64,000 bases of DNA from Massilia sp. Bi118 (GCF_918697865.1 NZ_CAKKMV010000008.1:62001-126000); one strand, 5' to 3'. Positions 30,845 through 40,512 are shown, numbered from the stretch's first letter. The notes: generated by a model not told the origin, from the letters alone. A program made the numbers and translations.

Positions 30845-30869
30845 GGTATTTTCAAGAACTGTAATTAAT

Positions 30870-32696
30870 TTAGTCAGAAAGTCTTTTATTGATTTCGTTG
30901 ACTACCTTTAATATTTTAGTTCTCGTAATTTCATCGAAGTCCTCGAATTTGATATTCCCTTCCTCCACCATAAGGGCAAACTGGAAAGCAAGAACCGGTT
31001 TTGATAGCCCTTGTATCTTAACATAGCTGCTTGTTGATTCTGAAAACTTCAAATTTGGATCTTTGAGGACGAATCGGGAAAAATCGCTTTGACTAAAAAC
31101 GTCTTCTATCCCGGGACACTCGGGAAGCTTTAATAGTTTTCTGCGTGAAAGCTCATCATTATCCCCAAATAGATTTTTTCTCATCGATTTATAGGCTTCG
31201 CGTCCTTGAGTGTCATCATCGATTGCAACAATAAAATCAAGCCCCCATCCTCTAAACATATTAGCAAGCGGTTCAATTTTATTGACACCCGTGGCAGCTA
31301 TAAAATGGGCATTTCTGCTTTGTTTTGTTAACTTCCAAAAGGATGAGAGATAATAGTGCCCACTCATTTCTTCAAGCAAGACATTGTTCTTTCGATGTAT
31401 TACTTGCTGATTCGATAAGTTTGCTCCCATCGCGTTCAAAATAGGAGATAAGGTATCTGACGAGGCTACGCCTAACTCGTGGGCACCAATAACCACTGAT
31501 GGATTGTCGTCTAGATCGCTATTTCTTTGTATGGCATGTACTCGGTACAATTTTGAGTATTCTAATAATTGCGGGCTATGAGTGCTATATATAACAGTGG
31601 AATTTTTCTTTCGAAGATTATTTATAAGCGTTAAAACGTCCGCCTGCGCACGCGTGTGTAAATTTGCTCCCGGCTCATCAAGCAAGAACACTCGATCGTA
31701 CCCATCAATTTCGCTTGCTTTTAATTGCAGATAAAAAGAAATAAACCACCGTACGCCTTGACTACGCTGCCGTGGGTACAACTGAGTGTGGCCATCAGAA
31801 ATCCAAAATGTAAGGTGAGGCTTGCCAACTCTCTCAATATCGGTAATGTCGTAATGATCGATCTCACATTTCAAGGACAAACGCCCAGTTTTTCCAATTG
31901 TTTGGCTCCAGAATAAATTAAAATCGTCTGTCAGCTTTTCATTGGCTTTGTTTAAAATATATTCACGGCTCCGGCGTTCTTTTTTCATTAGCTCGGCCAG
32001 ATTGATATTGGCTATGCGTAGGTAGCTTTCAGCGGCGTGTGCGCCGTCTCCATACGGCTCGCCTTCATCATTTATATCAATGGTATTTGGTAGCTGGCCA
32101 TCTTCTTCACTAAATAGGACTCCGAGTGGAAGTGCTTGCCAAATGATATCCGCTAATAAAGTCTGAGTAAGTTCTAAGGATGGTTCTACATCGTCGGCAG
32201 CATCGCGAATTATAATTGTTTCATATGCGTTTGCGCTATTCCCACTAAAAGTCATACGGCCGGCTTTTGAAGCTCTGGATAATTCTCCGATCCGTTTTAT
32301 TAGGCTGGCAGATTTTAGTTCTACTACCCGTTCGACTTCTTCAATCCCGCTGTCGGTCTTTTTCCAGTAAACTCTAATATCTAAAAATTCGCTTTCTTCA
32401 TCGAGATACGATCGTATTGCTTCACACTCGGAGTTTGTATATCCTTTCATGTCTTCTTCGATCTCGGAATACGGGAGCTGTATTCTCAAATCTACAGTGG
32501 GATCTTCAGCGCCGACCCTGAAGTCATCACTAGATGGATAATTATAAGAGAGCGCATACGAAAGTGCGGCTAAAAGGGAGGATTTGCCGCTTTCGTTTTG
32601 CCCAACAAAAACAGTAATTCCATCTGGGGAGAGTTTGATCCACTTTGAGTCAACAATGGAGCGAAAATTCTTTACAGAAAATGCTAGGATCTGCAT
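30870..32696 (-). CDS. OLD-family ATP-dependent nuclease (AAA_15 ATPase plus TOPRIM)
   Basis: A 608-residue protein. The N-terminal ABC-type ATPase has Walker A GQNESGKSS (32-40), a region rich in charged residues, a signature-like SQGVRWFISF, Walker B VFLLDEPGANLH and IYSTHSPQLL. The C-terminal TOPRIM domain has its Glu motif in NNVLLEEMSG and its acidic motif in VAIDDD. This is the OLD nuclease layout also used by GajA of Gabija. No GajB-type helicase, reverse transcriptase or other partner is adjacent. Base composition is much lower in GC than every neighbour, which indicates recent transfer. There is no clear ribosome-binding site: a tandem 10-mer abuts the start. A solitary anti-phage or DNA-processing nuclease is plausible. 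Confidence 0.85.
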   Translation of the reverse strand: MQILAFSVKNFRSIVDSKWIKLSPDGITVFVGQNESGKSSLLAALSYALSYNYPSSDDFRVGAEDPTVDLRIQLPYSEIEEDMKGYTNSECEAIRSYLDEESEFLDIRVYWKKTDSGIEEVERVVELKSASLIKRIGELSRASKAGRMTFSGNSANAYETIIIRDAADDVEPSLELTQTLLADIIWQALPLGVLFSEEDGQLPNTIDINDEGEPYGDGAHAAESYLRIANINLAELMKKERRSREYILNKANEKLTDDFNLFWSQTIGKTGRLSLKCEIDHYDITDIERVGKPHLTFWISDGHTQLYPRQRSQGVRWFISFYLQLKASEIDGYDRVFLLDEPGANLHTRAQADVLTLINNLRKKNSTVIYSTHSPQLLEYSKLYRVHAIQRNSDLDDNPSVVIGAHELGVASSDTLSPILNAMGANLSNQQVIHRKNNVLLEEMSGHYYLSSFWKLTKQSRNAHFIAATGVNKIEPLANMFRGWGLDFIVAIDDDTQGREAYKSMRKNLFGDNDELSRRKLLKLPECPGIEDVFSQSDFSRFVLKDPNLKFSESTSSYVKIQGLSKPVLAFQFALMVEEGNIKFEDFDEITRTKILKVVNEINKRLSD

Positions 32697-32715
32697 TAGT
32701 GATTATTAGTGATTA
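32696..32715. repeat. Perfect tandem 10-mer at the start of the OLD gene
   Basis: TTAGTGATTA occurs twice in direct succession. The first unit overlaps the OLD start codon on the minus strand, and the rest occupies the normal ribosome-binding site position. The surrounding 210-base stretch (32697-32906) is AT-rich and otherwise holds no gene I can support. Confidence 0.7.
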
Positions 32716-32906
32716 AATGCGAAGTGGAATGATTAATGGTTTGCTCTTAACCGATTTGTAAGCGGTATGCTTAAGCCGATGCAATACGGTTCAAAAATTC
32801 GATGCGCTGTACCATCTAGGTCGTAGAAAATGACATCGTCTAACAACGTACACTGCTTATGTAAGTAGTTGTAAGAATAATACAGCGTTTTATTTGCAGA
32901 GTGAAT

Positions 32907-33275
32907 CTAGATTGGAGATAGGTAGTAAGTCAGCACCCCATCCGAACTCTCGATCCCGAGCATCTCCATCAGCCGCTCCAGCTCCATACCAAAATGCTCA
33001 CGCGCCTCGGTATCCTCCTCCCGCACGATCTCCAGCGATTCCTGGAACTGTTTCAGCACCCAGAACTTGGTCGGATGCGCCTCGATCCCGGCCAGCAGAC
33101 GTGTGGTGAGGTCGTCCAGCACCACCGCCAGGCGCTCGCGTTCCGGCGACGGGTTCACGCCCGGCAGGTCGGCCAGCTTGGGGCCTTCGCGGAAGGCGCG
33201 CAGCTGCTCCAGCGTGCGTGGCACGACGAACAGCGGCGCATCCTGCACGAATTCGAATGGGTCGTCGCCTTCCAT
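32907..33275 (-). CDS. Hypothetical protein (possibly DUF4844-like)
   Basis: A 122-residue cytoplasmic, largely helical protein. The C-terminal block with ...LMEMLGIESSDGVLTYYL resembles my recollection of DUF4844, but I cannot confirm this. It starts 3 bases after the gabD stop, with its ribosome-binding site (GGAGG) inside the end of gabD, so it is the second gene of that operon. Function unknown. It lies directly beside the low-GC OLD insertion but has normal base composition itself. Confidence 0.7.
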   Translation of the reverse strand: MEGDDPFEFVQDAPLFVVPRTLEQLRAFREGPKLADLPGVNPSPERERLAVVLDDLTTRLLAGIEAHPTKFWVLKQFQESLEIVREEDTEAREHFGMELERLMEMLGIESSDGVLTYYLSPI

Positions 33276-33278
33276 GCT

Positions 33279-34733
33279 TTACATGCCTCCGAGGCAGATG
33301 TACTTGATGACCAGGTAGTCGTCCATGCCGTATTTCGAGCCTTCGCGGCCCAGGCCGGACTGCTTCACGCCGCCGAAAGGCGCGATCTCGTTCGAGATCA
33401 GGCCGGTGTTCACGCCCACCATGCCGGTCTCGATCTGCTCGGCCACCCGCCACACGCGCTTGATGTCGCGCGCGTAGAAGTAGGAGGCCAGGCCGAATTC
33501 CGTGTCGTTGGCCAGGGCGATCACCTCTTCCTCGGTTTTAAAACGGAACAGCGGCGCCACCGGGCCGAAGGTTTCCTCTTCCGAAATCAGCATGGACGGC
33601 GTGACGTCGGCCAGCACGGTCGGCTGGAAGAAGCTGTGGCCCAGTTCATGGCGTTTCCCACCGAGCAGCAGGCGCGCTCCTTTGGACAGGGCGTCGGCGA
33701 TGTGGTGCTCGACTTTCACGATAGCCTTGTCTTCGATCAGCGGCCCCTGGTTCACGCCCGGCTCCATGCCGTTGCCGACCTTGAGTCCCTTGACCTTCTC
33801 GGTGAAGCGGCGCGCGAATTCGTCGTAGACGCCGTCCTGCACGTAGATGCGGTTCGCGCAGACGCAGGTCTGGCCGGCGTTGCGGTACTTGGATGCGATC
33901 GCGCCTTCGACCGCGGCGTCGAGGTCGGCGTCGTCGAACACGATGAAGGAAGCGTTGCCGCCCAGTTCCAGCGACAGCTTCTTGACCGTCGGCGCGCATT
34001 GTTCCATCAGCAGGCGGCCGACCGCGGTCGAGCCCGTAAAGCTCAATTTGCGGACCAGCGGATTCGCGCACATCTCGGCGCCGATCGCTTTCGCATCGCC
34101 GATCACCACCGAGAACACGCCTTTCGGCACGCCCGCGCGCTCCGCCAGCACGGCCAGGGCCAGCGCGGAATACGGGGTCAGTTCGGCGGGCTTCAGCACG
34201 ATGGGGCAGCCGGCGGCCAGGGCAGGGGCGACCTTGCGGGTGATCATCGCCGAGGGGAAATTCCAGGGCGTGATGGCGGCGCAGACGCCGATCGGTTCCT
34301 TGGTCACGATGATGCGGCGGTCGCGCGCCGGCGCCTCCAGCACGTCGCCCTCGATGCGCTTGGCCTGCTCGCCGAACCATTCGAAGAAGGAGGCGGCGTA
34401 ACTGATTTCACCTTTGGCTTCCGCCAGCGGCTTGCCTTGTTCCGCGGTCATGATGGCGGCGAGGTCGTCCGCGTTTTCCAGCATCAGGTCGTTCCACTTG
34501 CGCAGGATGAGCGAGCGTTCGCGCGCGGTCTTCTTGCGCCATGCCGGCCAGGCGGCGTTCGCGGCTTCGATCGCGCGGCGGGTCTCCTGGGCGCCCATGT
34601 GCGGCACGGTGCCCAGCGATTCGCCGGTGGCGGGATTGGTCACCGTCACGGTCTGGCCCTCGTTCGCATCGCACCATTCGCCGTCGATGCAGGCCTGCTG
34701 GCGCAGCAGGGAGGGATCTTTCAGGTTCAGCAT
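33279..34733 (-). CDS. gabD: Succinate-semialdehyde dehydrogenase (NADP+), GabD-type
   Basis: A 484-residue aldehyde dehydrogenase. The NAD(P)-binding region is ITPWNFPSAMITRK (about 150-165). FTGSTAVGR, the catalytic Glu in LSLELGGNAS (about 255) and the catalytic Cys in NAGQTCVCANR (about 290) follow. Overall sequence is of the GabD/SSADH branch. It would oxidise succinate semialdehyde to succinate, completing GABA breakdown from the putrescine genes to the right. The ATG at 34733 has an AGGA site; the frame extends upstream but without family similarity. Confidence 0.92.
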   Translation of the reverse strand: MLNLKDPSLLRQQACIDGEWCDANEGQTVTVTNPATGESLGTVPHMGAQETRRAIEAANAAWPAWRKKTARERSLILRKWNDLMLENADDLAAIMTAEQGKPLAEAKGEISYAASFFEWFGEQAKRIEGDVLEAPARDRRIIVTKEPIGVCAAITPWNFPSAMITRKVAPALAAGCPIVLKPAELTPYSALALAVLAERAGVPKGVFSVVIGDAKAIGAEMCANPLVRKLSFTGSTAVGRLLMEQCAPTVKKLSLELGGNASFIVFDDADLDAAVEGAIASKYRNAGQTCVCANRIYVQDGVYDEFARRFTEKVKGLKVGNGMEPGVNQGPLIEDKAIVKVEHHIADALSKGARLLLGGKRHELGHSFFQPTVLADVTPSMLISEEETFGPVAPLFRFKTEEEVIALANDTEFGLASYFYARDIKRVWRVAEQIETGMVGVNTGLISNEIAPFGGVKQSGLGREGSKYGMDDYLVIKYICLGGM

Positions 34734-34874
34734 GATGTCCTCGTACGTGCTCGTATCAGAAGATAAAGATAGCACGCCACGCAACAGTCGGTCGTCGGCG
34801 TGAGAATGTATGTATTTTGGGGCTTGAGTTTCTGGTAACTTAATGCTTCGCATCAATCCCCCAACTGGCGACTT

Positions 34875-35513
34875 ATGCCAAACCGACCTCTGATCGTTCT
34901 CCTTGCGTGTGCCATCGGCGCCTCCTGCGGCGTGGCCGGCGCGCAGGCGCCTGCCCCGGAAAGCTGCGCGCATGACCGCGCACACCTGCTCGCGCTGGAT
35001 GAAAACCAGTTCGACCAGGACATGTCGGGAGGATGGCGGGCGTTGTCGTCCATACCGGGCTGCGCCCTGGTGGCAGCGGACCTGCTGCGCGATTACCGGG
35101 AAGCGCATCATCCGGACTCGGGCCTGCTGTTCTGGCATGAGGCCCAGGTACGGGCCAATGCCGGACAGTACCCGCAAGCGATCGCCTTGATGAAACGGGC
35201 CTACAAACCCGCGGCGGAGGACAGGGCCGGGTGGAACCCGTACGTGGACGCGACGATTGCCTTCCTGCGCAGGAACCGGGCGGCGCTGCGGCAGGCAAGG
35301 CTGGCACTGGCTGCCGTCCCGCCACCAGTGGGCGCCGGCATACCGCCTGTCGTCGATGGCTACATGGAAGCGGAATTTGCCGACGGCTCGAAGCGGAAGA
35401 TACGCTGGCCGCTGAATATCGATGTCGTCGAGGGGCTGGAGAACTGTTTCGACAAGCCTTATGCCGACGCGTACAAGAACATTTGCCGGCAGCCGGGCCG
35501 TGAGCACCAATGA
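34875..35513 (+). CDS. Hypothetical secreted protein
   Basis: A 212-residue protein with a signal peptide (cleavage near AGAQA, residue 24) and no membrane helix after it. The middle is helical with a TPR-like stretch (HEAQVRANAGQYPQAIALMKRAY). Three Cys residues in the mature part may form a disulfide. I recognise no family. It runs into the GGDEF gene 4 bases downstream, suggesting an operon. Confidence 0.7.
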   Translation: MPNRPLIVLLACAIGASCGVAGAQAPAPESCAHDRAHLLALDENQFDQDMSGGWRALSSIPGCALVAADLLRDYREAHHPDSGLLFWHEAQVRANAGQYPQAIALMKRAYKPAAEDRAGWNPYVDATIAFLRRNRAALRQARLALAAVPPPVGAGIPPVVDGYMEAEFADGSKRKIRWPLNIDVVEGLENCFDKPYADAYKNICRQPGREHQ

Positions 35514-35517
35514 GACC

Positions 35518-36636
35518 ATGACCGAATCCGACCTTTCCATCGCGCGCGCAGCGGGCTTTTCAGAATGCGCCATTGCGCTGCGGCGTGCGCTCACGACCAC
35601 CCCGGTCGGCTGGCTGCTCGCCGTATGGTTCTGCTGGGGCCGCGTTCCCTCGGACGCGATTTTCCTGTGGCTGGGCACGGCCGCCACGATATGGGCCGGC
35701 AGCCTGCTGGTCCTGCAGCAATTGATCGTCAAGGGGCCGAAGCTGGCGCTGCATCGCAAGCGCTTCCGCTGGATCGCCGCACTGGATGGCCTGGGCTGGG
35801 GATCGCTCGCGTGGTTCCTGGTCGGTTACGACCCCGTGCTGGATGCCATACTGATGGCGCTGCTGTGCGGCGTCACGTCCATCAATGCGCAAGTGTATGG
35901 CACCTATGTATCGGCTTATTACGGGCAGATCGGTATCCTCTGGGGTGTGTCGGTACTCGGTTTGATGCTGGTGACCGGCAGCCAGAGCGCGATCGATTAC
36001 GCTGCCGGCCTGAGCGTGTTCATCGCGCTCACCGCCTACTACACGCGCGCGATCTCGCAACGTTTGATGGAAGGGATCCGCTTGCAGCACGCGAATGCGT
36101 CGCTGGCGGCGCAGCTGCGGTCGGCGCTGCAAAAGGTCGAACTCGATGCGGCCACCGACGCGCTGACGGGGCAATGGAACCGCCGCGCACTCGACGACTT
36201 CCTCAAGCACCAGAAAACCTTCTCCATCCTGATGCTCGACATCGACTTCTTCAAGAAGATCAACGATGAATTCGGGCACCTGGTCGGCGACGATGTGTTG
36301 CGGGCGTTCGCGCAAAGGCTGCGCGAATTCCTGCGCTCGGGCGATTTTTGTGCGCGCTATGGCGGCGAGGAATTCGTCGTCGTCCTGCCGGAGACGACGC
36401 TGCCCACCGCCCGCGAAGTGGCCGAGCGTATCCGCACGGGAGTGGCGGAGCTTCCCCTTCTGAACAAGCCGAAAGTGCAGGTCACGGTGTCGATCGGTGT
36501 TGCAACCATGGCACAAGGGCAGAGTATCAACGAACTCTTTGCCGCTGCGGATGCTGCTGTCTACCGCGCCAAAAATGCAGGAGGCGATCAGGTGAGGATG
36601 CATATGGACATGCCCTTGCAAGTCCACGCCCTGTAG
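35518..36636 (+). CDS. Membrane-bound diguanylate cyclase (GGDEF)
   Basis: A 372-residue inner-membrane protein. About six hydrophobic segments fill the first 190 residues, then a short coiled coil and a C-terminal GGDEF domain (about 210-370). The active-site motif is GGEEF in ARYGGEEFVV, and an RSGD I-site stands five residues before it. The enzyme should make cyclic-di-GMP and be product-inhibited. The start at 35518 is one of two options; a GTG at 35500 is 18 bases upstream. Confidence 0.9.
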   Translation: MTESDLSIARAAGFSECAIALRRALTTTPVGWLLAVWFCWGRVPSDAIFLWLGTAATIWAGSLLVLQQLIVKGPKLALHRKRFRWIAALDGLGWGSLAWFLVGYDPVLDAILMALLCGVTSINAQVYGTYVSAYYGQIGILWGVSVLGLMLVTGSQSAIDYAAGLSVFIALTAYYTRAISQRLMEGIRLQHANASLAAQLRSALQKVELDAATDALTGQWNRRALDDFLKHQKTFSILMLDIDFFKKINDEFGHLVGDDVLRAFAQRLREFLRSGDFCARYGGEEFVVVLPETTLPTAREVAERIRTGVAELPLLNKPKVQVTVSIGVATMAQGQSINELFAAADAAVYRAKNAGGDQVRMHMDMPLQVHAL

Positions 36637-36802
36637 AGCCGGCATTCCCGGTCGACGCCGGTTCGTGTTGGCATCGTTTGCGAGTTGACGATAAGATTTT
36701 GCTATCGGTTTCCAGCCAGTTGATCTGGATTAACGGCCACTCCGCATTCGGATCAGATTGCAGTATGATGGTTCGTGTGCGCCTCACTTCAAGGTAGAGA
36801 CC

Positions 36803-37564
36803 ATGCGCCCGATCGTTATCATCCCCGCTTGCACCCGCGATTTCGGAGAACATCCTTATTACGCGGCCCAGCACAAATATGTCGACGCAGTCGTGATCGG
36901 CGCCGATTGCGCGCCCATGATCCTGCCGTCGCTGGGGGAGAGGCTCGACCTGGAAACCATGCTGGACCTGTGCGACGGCATCATGCTGACCGGTTCGGCG
37001 TCCAACGTTCATCCCAGCTACTACTCCGAAGAAGTACTCGACCCGACCCTGCCGCAGGATCCGGCGCGTGACCAGACCACGCTGCCGCTGATCCGGGAGG
37101 CGGTCAAGCGCGGCATTCCGATCATCGCGATCTGCCGCGGCTTCCAGGAGATGAACGTAGCGCTGGGCGGCAGCCTGTTCCAGGCAGTCCAGACCGTATC
37201 GGGGCATTTCGACCACCGCGAAAACCCTGAACTCGGCATGGACGAGCAGTATGGCGACGCGCACAAGATCCGGATCATCGAAGGAGGGATGCTGCATGGG
37301 ATCCTGGGCAAGGATGAAATTCCGGTCAATTCCCTGCATGGACAGGGCGTCAACGAACTTGCGCCCGGCCTGACGGTCGAAGCGGTAGCGGAGGATGGGC
37401 TGGTCGAGGCGTTTTCCGTCTCGATCTCGCCGGGCTTTACCCTGGCCTGCCAATGGCACCCGGAATGGCGCATCGCCCAGAATCCGCACTCGATGAAGAT
37501 GTTCGGTGCCTTTGGCGACGCCTGCCGCGCCCGTTTTCAATCCAAAAAACGGAAGAACCTATGA
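36803..37564 (+). CDS. puuD: Gamma-glutamyl-gamma-aminobutyrate hydrolase (PuuD-type)
   Basis: A 253-residue class I glutamine-amidotransferase-like hydrolase (peptidase C26). The catalytic Cys is in IAICRGFQEM (about residue 114) and the His/Glu pair is in CQWHPEWR. It would release GABA from gamma-glutamyl-GABA, fitting its place before the puuA-like gene. The ATG at 36803 has an AAGGTAGAG site. It is the first clear gene of the putrescine cluster on the plus strand. Confidence 0.9.
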   Translation: MRPIVIIPACTRDFGEHPYYAAQHKYVDAVVIGADCAPMILPSLGERLDLETMLDLCDGIMLTGSASNVHPSYYSEEVLDPTLPQDPARDQTTLPLIREAVKRGIPIIAICRGFQEMNVALGGSLFQAVQTVSGHFDHRENPELGMDEQYGDAHKIRIIEGGMLHGILGKDEIPVNSLHGQGVNELAPGLTVEAVAEDGLVEAFSVSISPGFTLACQWHPEWRIAQNPHSMKMFGAFGDACRARFQSKKRKNL

Positions 37565-37680
37565 CCGTCTACGAAAAGTGGGCGGCCCGCCCCGTCCCAT
37601 AGCGTCCCTGTTCAGACCAACCCGCGCGCCGCGGGCTGCGTTTGCGCGCCCGCGACCATTCAACGAACAGAGGAATCATC

Positions 37681-39051
37681 ATGGCTATCCGCGACAATTT
37701 TTCGTACAACGACATGGACGAGTGGCTCAACGGTAAACGAGTCACCGAAATCGAATGCCTGGTCCCCGACCTGACCGGCGTCGCCCGTGGAAAAATTTTG
37801 CCACGTGTAAAATTTACTGAAGACCGCGGCATGCGCCTGCCGGAAATCGTGCTGGGCATGACCGTTACCGGCAATTCGCCCGAGAACGACGACGCCTTCG
37901 ACCGCGCGATCTCGACCACCGACCGCGACATGATCCTGAAGGCCGACCCCGGCACGATCACGATGGTGCCCTGGGCCGTCGACCCGACCGCGCAGGTGAT
38001 CCACGACTGTTATTTCGCCGATGGCCGCCTGGTCGATTTCGCCCCGCGCAGCGTGCTGCGGCGTGTGTTGAAGCTCTACACGCAAAAGGGCTGGAAGCCG
38101 CTGGTGGCGCCGGAGCTCGAGTTTTATCTCACCGCCAAGAACATCGACCCCAACCTGCCGCTGGCCGCGCCGATCGGCCGCAGCGGGCGCTCCGAGACCA
38201 GCCGCCAGGTCTACAGCATCGACGCCGTCAACGAGTTCGACCCGCTGTTCGAAGACATCTACGATTACTGCGACATGATGGGCCTGGATGTCGACACGCT
38301 CATCCACGAGATCGGCGCCGGCCAGATGGAGATCAACTTCCAGCACGGCGAGCCGCTCGGGCTGGCGGACAAGGTCTTCTACTTCAAGCGCACGCTGCGC
38401 GAGGCGGCCCTCAAGCACGACATGTACGCCACCTTCATGGCCAAGCCGATGGCGGGCGAGCCGGGGTCGGCGATGCACGTGCACCAGAGCGTGGTCGACG
38501 GCGAAACAGGCCAGAACATCTTCAGCAAGGAAGACGGCTCGCCGTCCGAGCTGTTCCGCTGGTACGTGGGCGGCCTGCAGAAGTACATGCCGTCGGCGAT
38601 GGGCATCGTTGCGCCCTACGTCAACTCCTACCGCCGCATCGTGCGCCGCGCCGCCGCGCCGATCAACCTGCAGTGGGGCGTGGATAACCGCACGGTCGGC
38701 ATCCGCGTGCCGGTGTCGGGCTCGCAGGACCGCCGCGTCGAGAACCGCGTGATCGGCGCCGACGCCAACCCCTACCTGGCGCTGGCCGTGACCCTGGCCT
38801 GCGGCTACCTCGGCATCCAGGAACAGCTGGAGCCGACCCCGATGGTGGAGGGCAGCGCCTACAAGATGGCCGTGGAACTGCCGCAAGGCCTGCCGGAAGC
38901 ACTGAGCCTGCTGCGCAAGGAAGACCGCCTGCGCGACATCCTGGGCGAGCGCTTCATCGATGTCTATTCCGCGGTCAAGGAACTCGAGCACCAGGAATTC
39001 ATGACCGTGATCAGCCCGTGGGAGCGCGAGCACCTGCTGCTGCATGTATGA
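37681..39051 (+). CDS. puuA: Gamma-glutamylputrescine synthetase-like glutamine synthetase (PuuA 1)
   Basis: A 456-residue GSIII/PuuA-branch glutamine synthetase homologue. Catalytic core blocks are VAPELEFYL, GAGQMEINF, FMAKPMAGEPGSAMHVH and NRTVGIRVP, with metal and glutamate-binding residues intact. It lacks the GlnA adenylylation-loop look and is shorter. By family and location it joins glutamate to putrescine. It is 117 bases after puuD and 15 bases before the aminotransferase. A paralogue is encoded at 45845-47194. Confidence 0.88.
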   Translation: MAIRDNFSYNDMDEWLNGKRVTEIECLVPDLTGVARGKILPRVKFTEDRGMRLPEIVLGMTVTGNSPENDDAFDRAISTTDRDMILKADPGTITMVPWAVDPTAQVIHDCYFADGRLVDFAPRSVLRRVLKLYTQKGWKPLVAPELEFYLTAKNIDPNLPLAAPIGRSGRSETSRQVYSIDAVNEFDPLFEDIYDYCDMMGLDVDTLIHEIGAGQMEINFQHGEPLGLADKVFYFKRTLREAALKHDMYATFMAKPMAGEPGSAMHVHQSVVDGETGQNIFSKEDGSPSELFRWYVGGLQKYMPSAMGIVAPYVNSYRRIVRRAAAPINLQWGVDNRTVGIRVPVSGSQDRRVENRVIGADANPYLALAVTLACGYLGIQEQLEPTPMVEGSAYKMAVELPQGLPEALSLLRKEDRLRDILGERFIDVYSAVKELEHQEFMTVISPWEREHLLLHV

Positions 39052-39066
39052 CAATGGGAGTTCAAC

Positions 39067-40512
39067 ATGGCAAGCGATACCATTGCGGGCGACATGCTCG
39101 CGCCGATCCTGGAGGTCGACACTCCGGGCTTTGACACACGTGCGCTGCAGGAGCTGGACAGCGCGCATTACCTGCATCCCTTTACCGACCACGGCGCCCT
39201 GCGCGAACGCGGCGCGCGCGTGATGGTGCGCGGGGACGGCATCTACCTGTGGGATTCGGAAGGGCACAAGGTCATCGACGGCATGTCGGGCCTGTGGTGC
39301 GTGAACGTCGGCTACGGCCGCGCGAGCATGACCGCCGCCGTGGCCAGGCAGATGGACCTGCTCCCCTTCTACAACAGCTTCTTCAACACGACCAACGTGC
39401 CGGCCGTGATGCTGGCAGCGCAACTGGTCGAACTTGCGCCACCGGGTTTCAAGCACGTGTTCTTCACCGGCTCGGGCTCGGAAGCCAACGACACCATCAT
39501 CCGCATGGTGTGGCGCTACTGGCAGATCATGGGACAGCCGCAGCGTCAGGCCATCATCAGCCGCCGCAACGCCTATCACGGCAGCACCGTGGCCGGCGCC
39601 TCTCTCGGCGGCATGGCCGGCATGCACGCGCAGGGCGCCTTGCCCATCCCCGGCATCCACCACATCGATCAGCCCAGTTTTGCCGAGCATGGACGCGGCA
39701 TGAGCGAGGCCGAATTCGGCCTGCGCGCGGCCGGCTGGCTGGAAGAGAAGATCCTTGAACTGGGGCCGGAGAAGGTCGCCGCCTTCATCGGCGAGCCGGT
39801 GCAGGGCGCGGGCGGCGTGATCATCCCGCCGCCGACCTATTGGCCCGAAATCCAGCGCATCTGCGACAAGTACGGCGTGCTGCTGGTGTCCGACGAAGTG
39901 ATCTGCGGCTTCGGCCGCCTGGGCACCTGGTTCGGCTGCCAGCTGATGGGCGCGCGGCCCGACCTGATCGCCTTCGCCAAGGGCGTCACCTCGGGCTATG
40001 TGCCGCTGGGCGGCGTGCTGGTCGGCGCGCGCGTGGCGCATGCGCTGGTCGAGAAGGGCGGCGACTTCAATCACGGTTTCACCTATTCCGGCCACCCGGT
40101 CGCCTGCGCGGCGGCGCTGGAGAACCTGCGCATCATGATCGACGAAGGCCTGGTCGAGCGAGTAGTGCTGGAAACCGGGCCGCATCTGAAGGCGGCATTC
40201 GGGACGCTGGCTGCGCACCCGCTGGTCGGGCACGCGGAGAGCATGGGCATGACGGCGGGACTGAACCTGGTGCGGCGCAAGGGGGCGTCAATGCACGACT
40301 GCGAAGCCTTCCCTTCAGGGCTGGGCGTGGGCATGGTGTGCCGGGCTCACATGTTCGACAACGGCGTGATCATGCGGGCGGTCGGGGATCGGATGATCGT
40401 GGCGCCGCCGCTGGTGATGACGACGGGGCAGATCGATGAGATGGTGGAGCGGATCAGGTACTGCCTGGATTTGACCCTGAAAGACGTGCAGCAGCGGGGC
40501 TGGATGGGGTGA
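39067..40512 (+). CDS. Class III aminotransferase, putrescine (SpuC-type) aminotransferase
   Basis: A 481-residue PLP enzyme of fold type I. Key blocks are the N-terminal HPFTDH, SGSEANDT for phosphate binding, VAAFIGEPVQGAGGV, the Asp in LVSDEVICGFG and the PLP-binding Lys in AFAKGVTSGY (about residue 304). It resembles SpuC/putrescine-pyruvate aminotransferases. It could deaminate putrescine directly or transaminate GABA; the sequence does not decide. It follows the first puuA-like gene by 15 bases and probably shares its transcript. Confidence 0.86.
   Translation: MASDTIAGDMLAPILEVDTPGFDTRALQELDSAHYLHPFTDHGALRERGARVMVRGDGIYLWDSEGHKVIDGMSGLWCVNVGYGRASMTAAVARQMDLLPFYNSFFNTTNVPAVMLAAQLVELAPPGFKHVFFTGSGSEANDTIIRMVWRYWQIMGQPQRQAIISRRNAYHGSTVAGASLGGMAGMHAQGALPIPGIHHIDQPSFAEHGRGMSEAEFGLRAAGWLEEKILELGPEKVAAFIGEPVQGAGGVIIPPPTYWPEIQRICDKYGVLLVSDEVICGFGRLGTWFGCQLMGARPDLIAFAKGVTSGYVPLGGVLVGARVAHALVEKGGDFNHGFTYSGHPVACAAALENLRIMIDEGLVERVVLETGPHLKAAFGTLAAHPLVGHAESMGMTAGLNLVRRKGASMHDCEAFPSGLGVGMVCRAHMFDNGVIMRAVGDRMIVAPPLVMTTGQIDEMVERIRYCLDLTLKDVQQRGWMG

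Noticed and set aside
30870..32696. Gabija or PARIS defence system
   Set aside because: Only the OLD-type ATPase/TOPRIM protein is present. No UvrD-like GajB and no separate AriA/AriB pair is adjacent, so a named system cannot be claimed.
37660..40233. Long minus-strand frame of about 857 codons
   Set aside because: Antisense shadow of the puuA-like and aminotransferase genes; the sense frames carry all conserved motifs.
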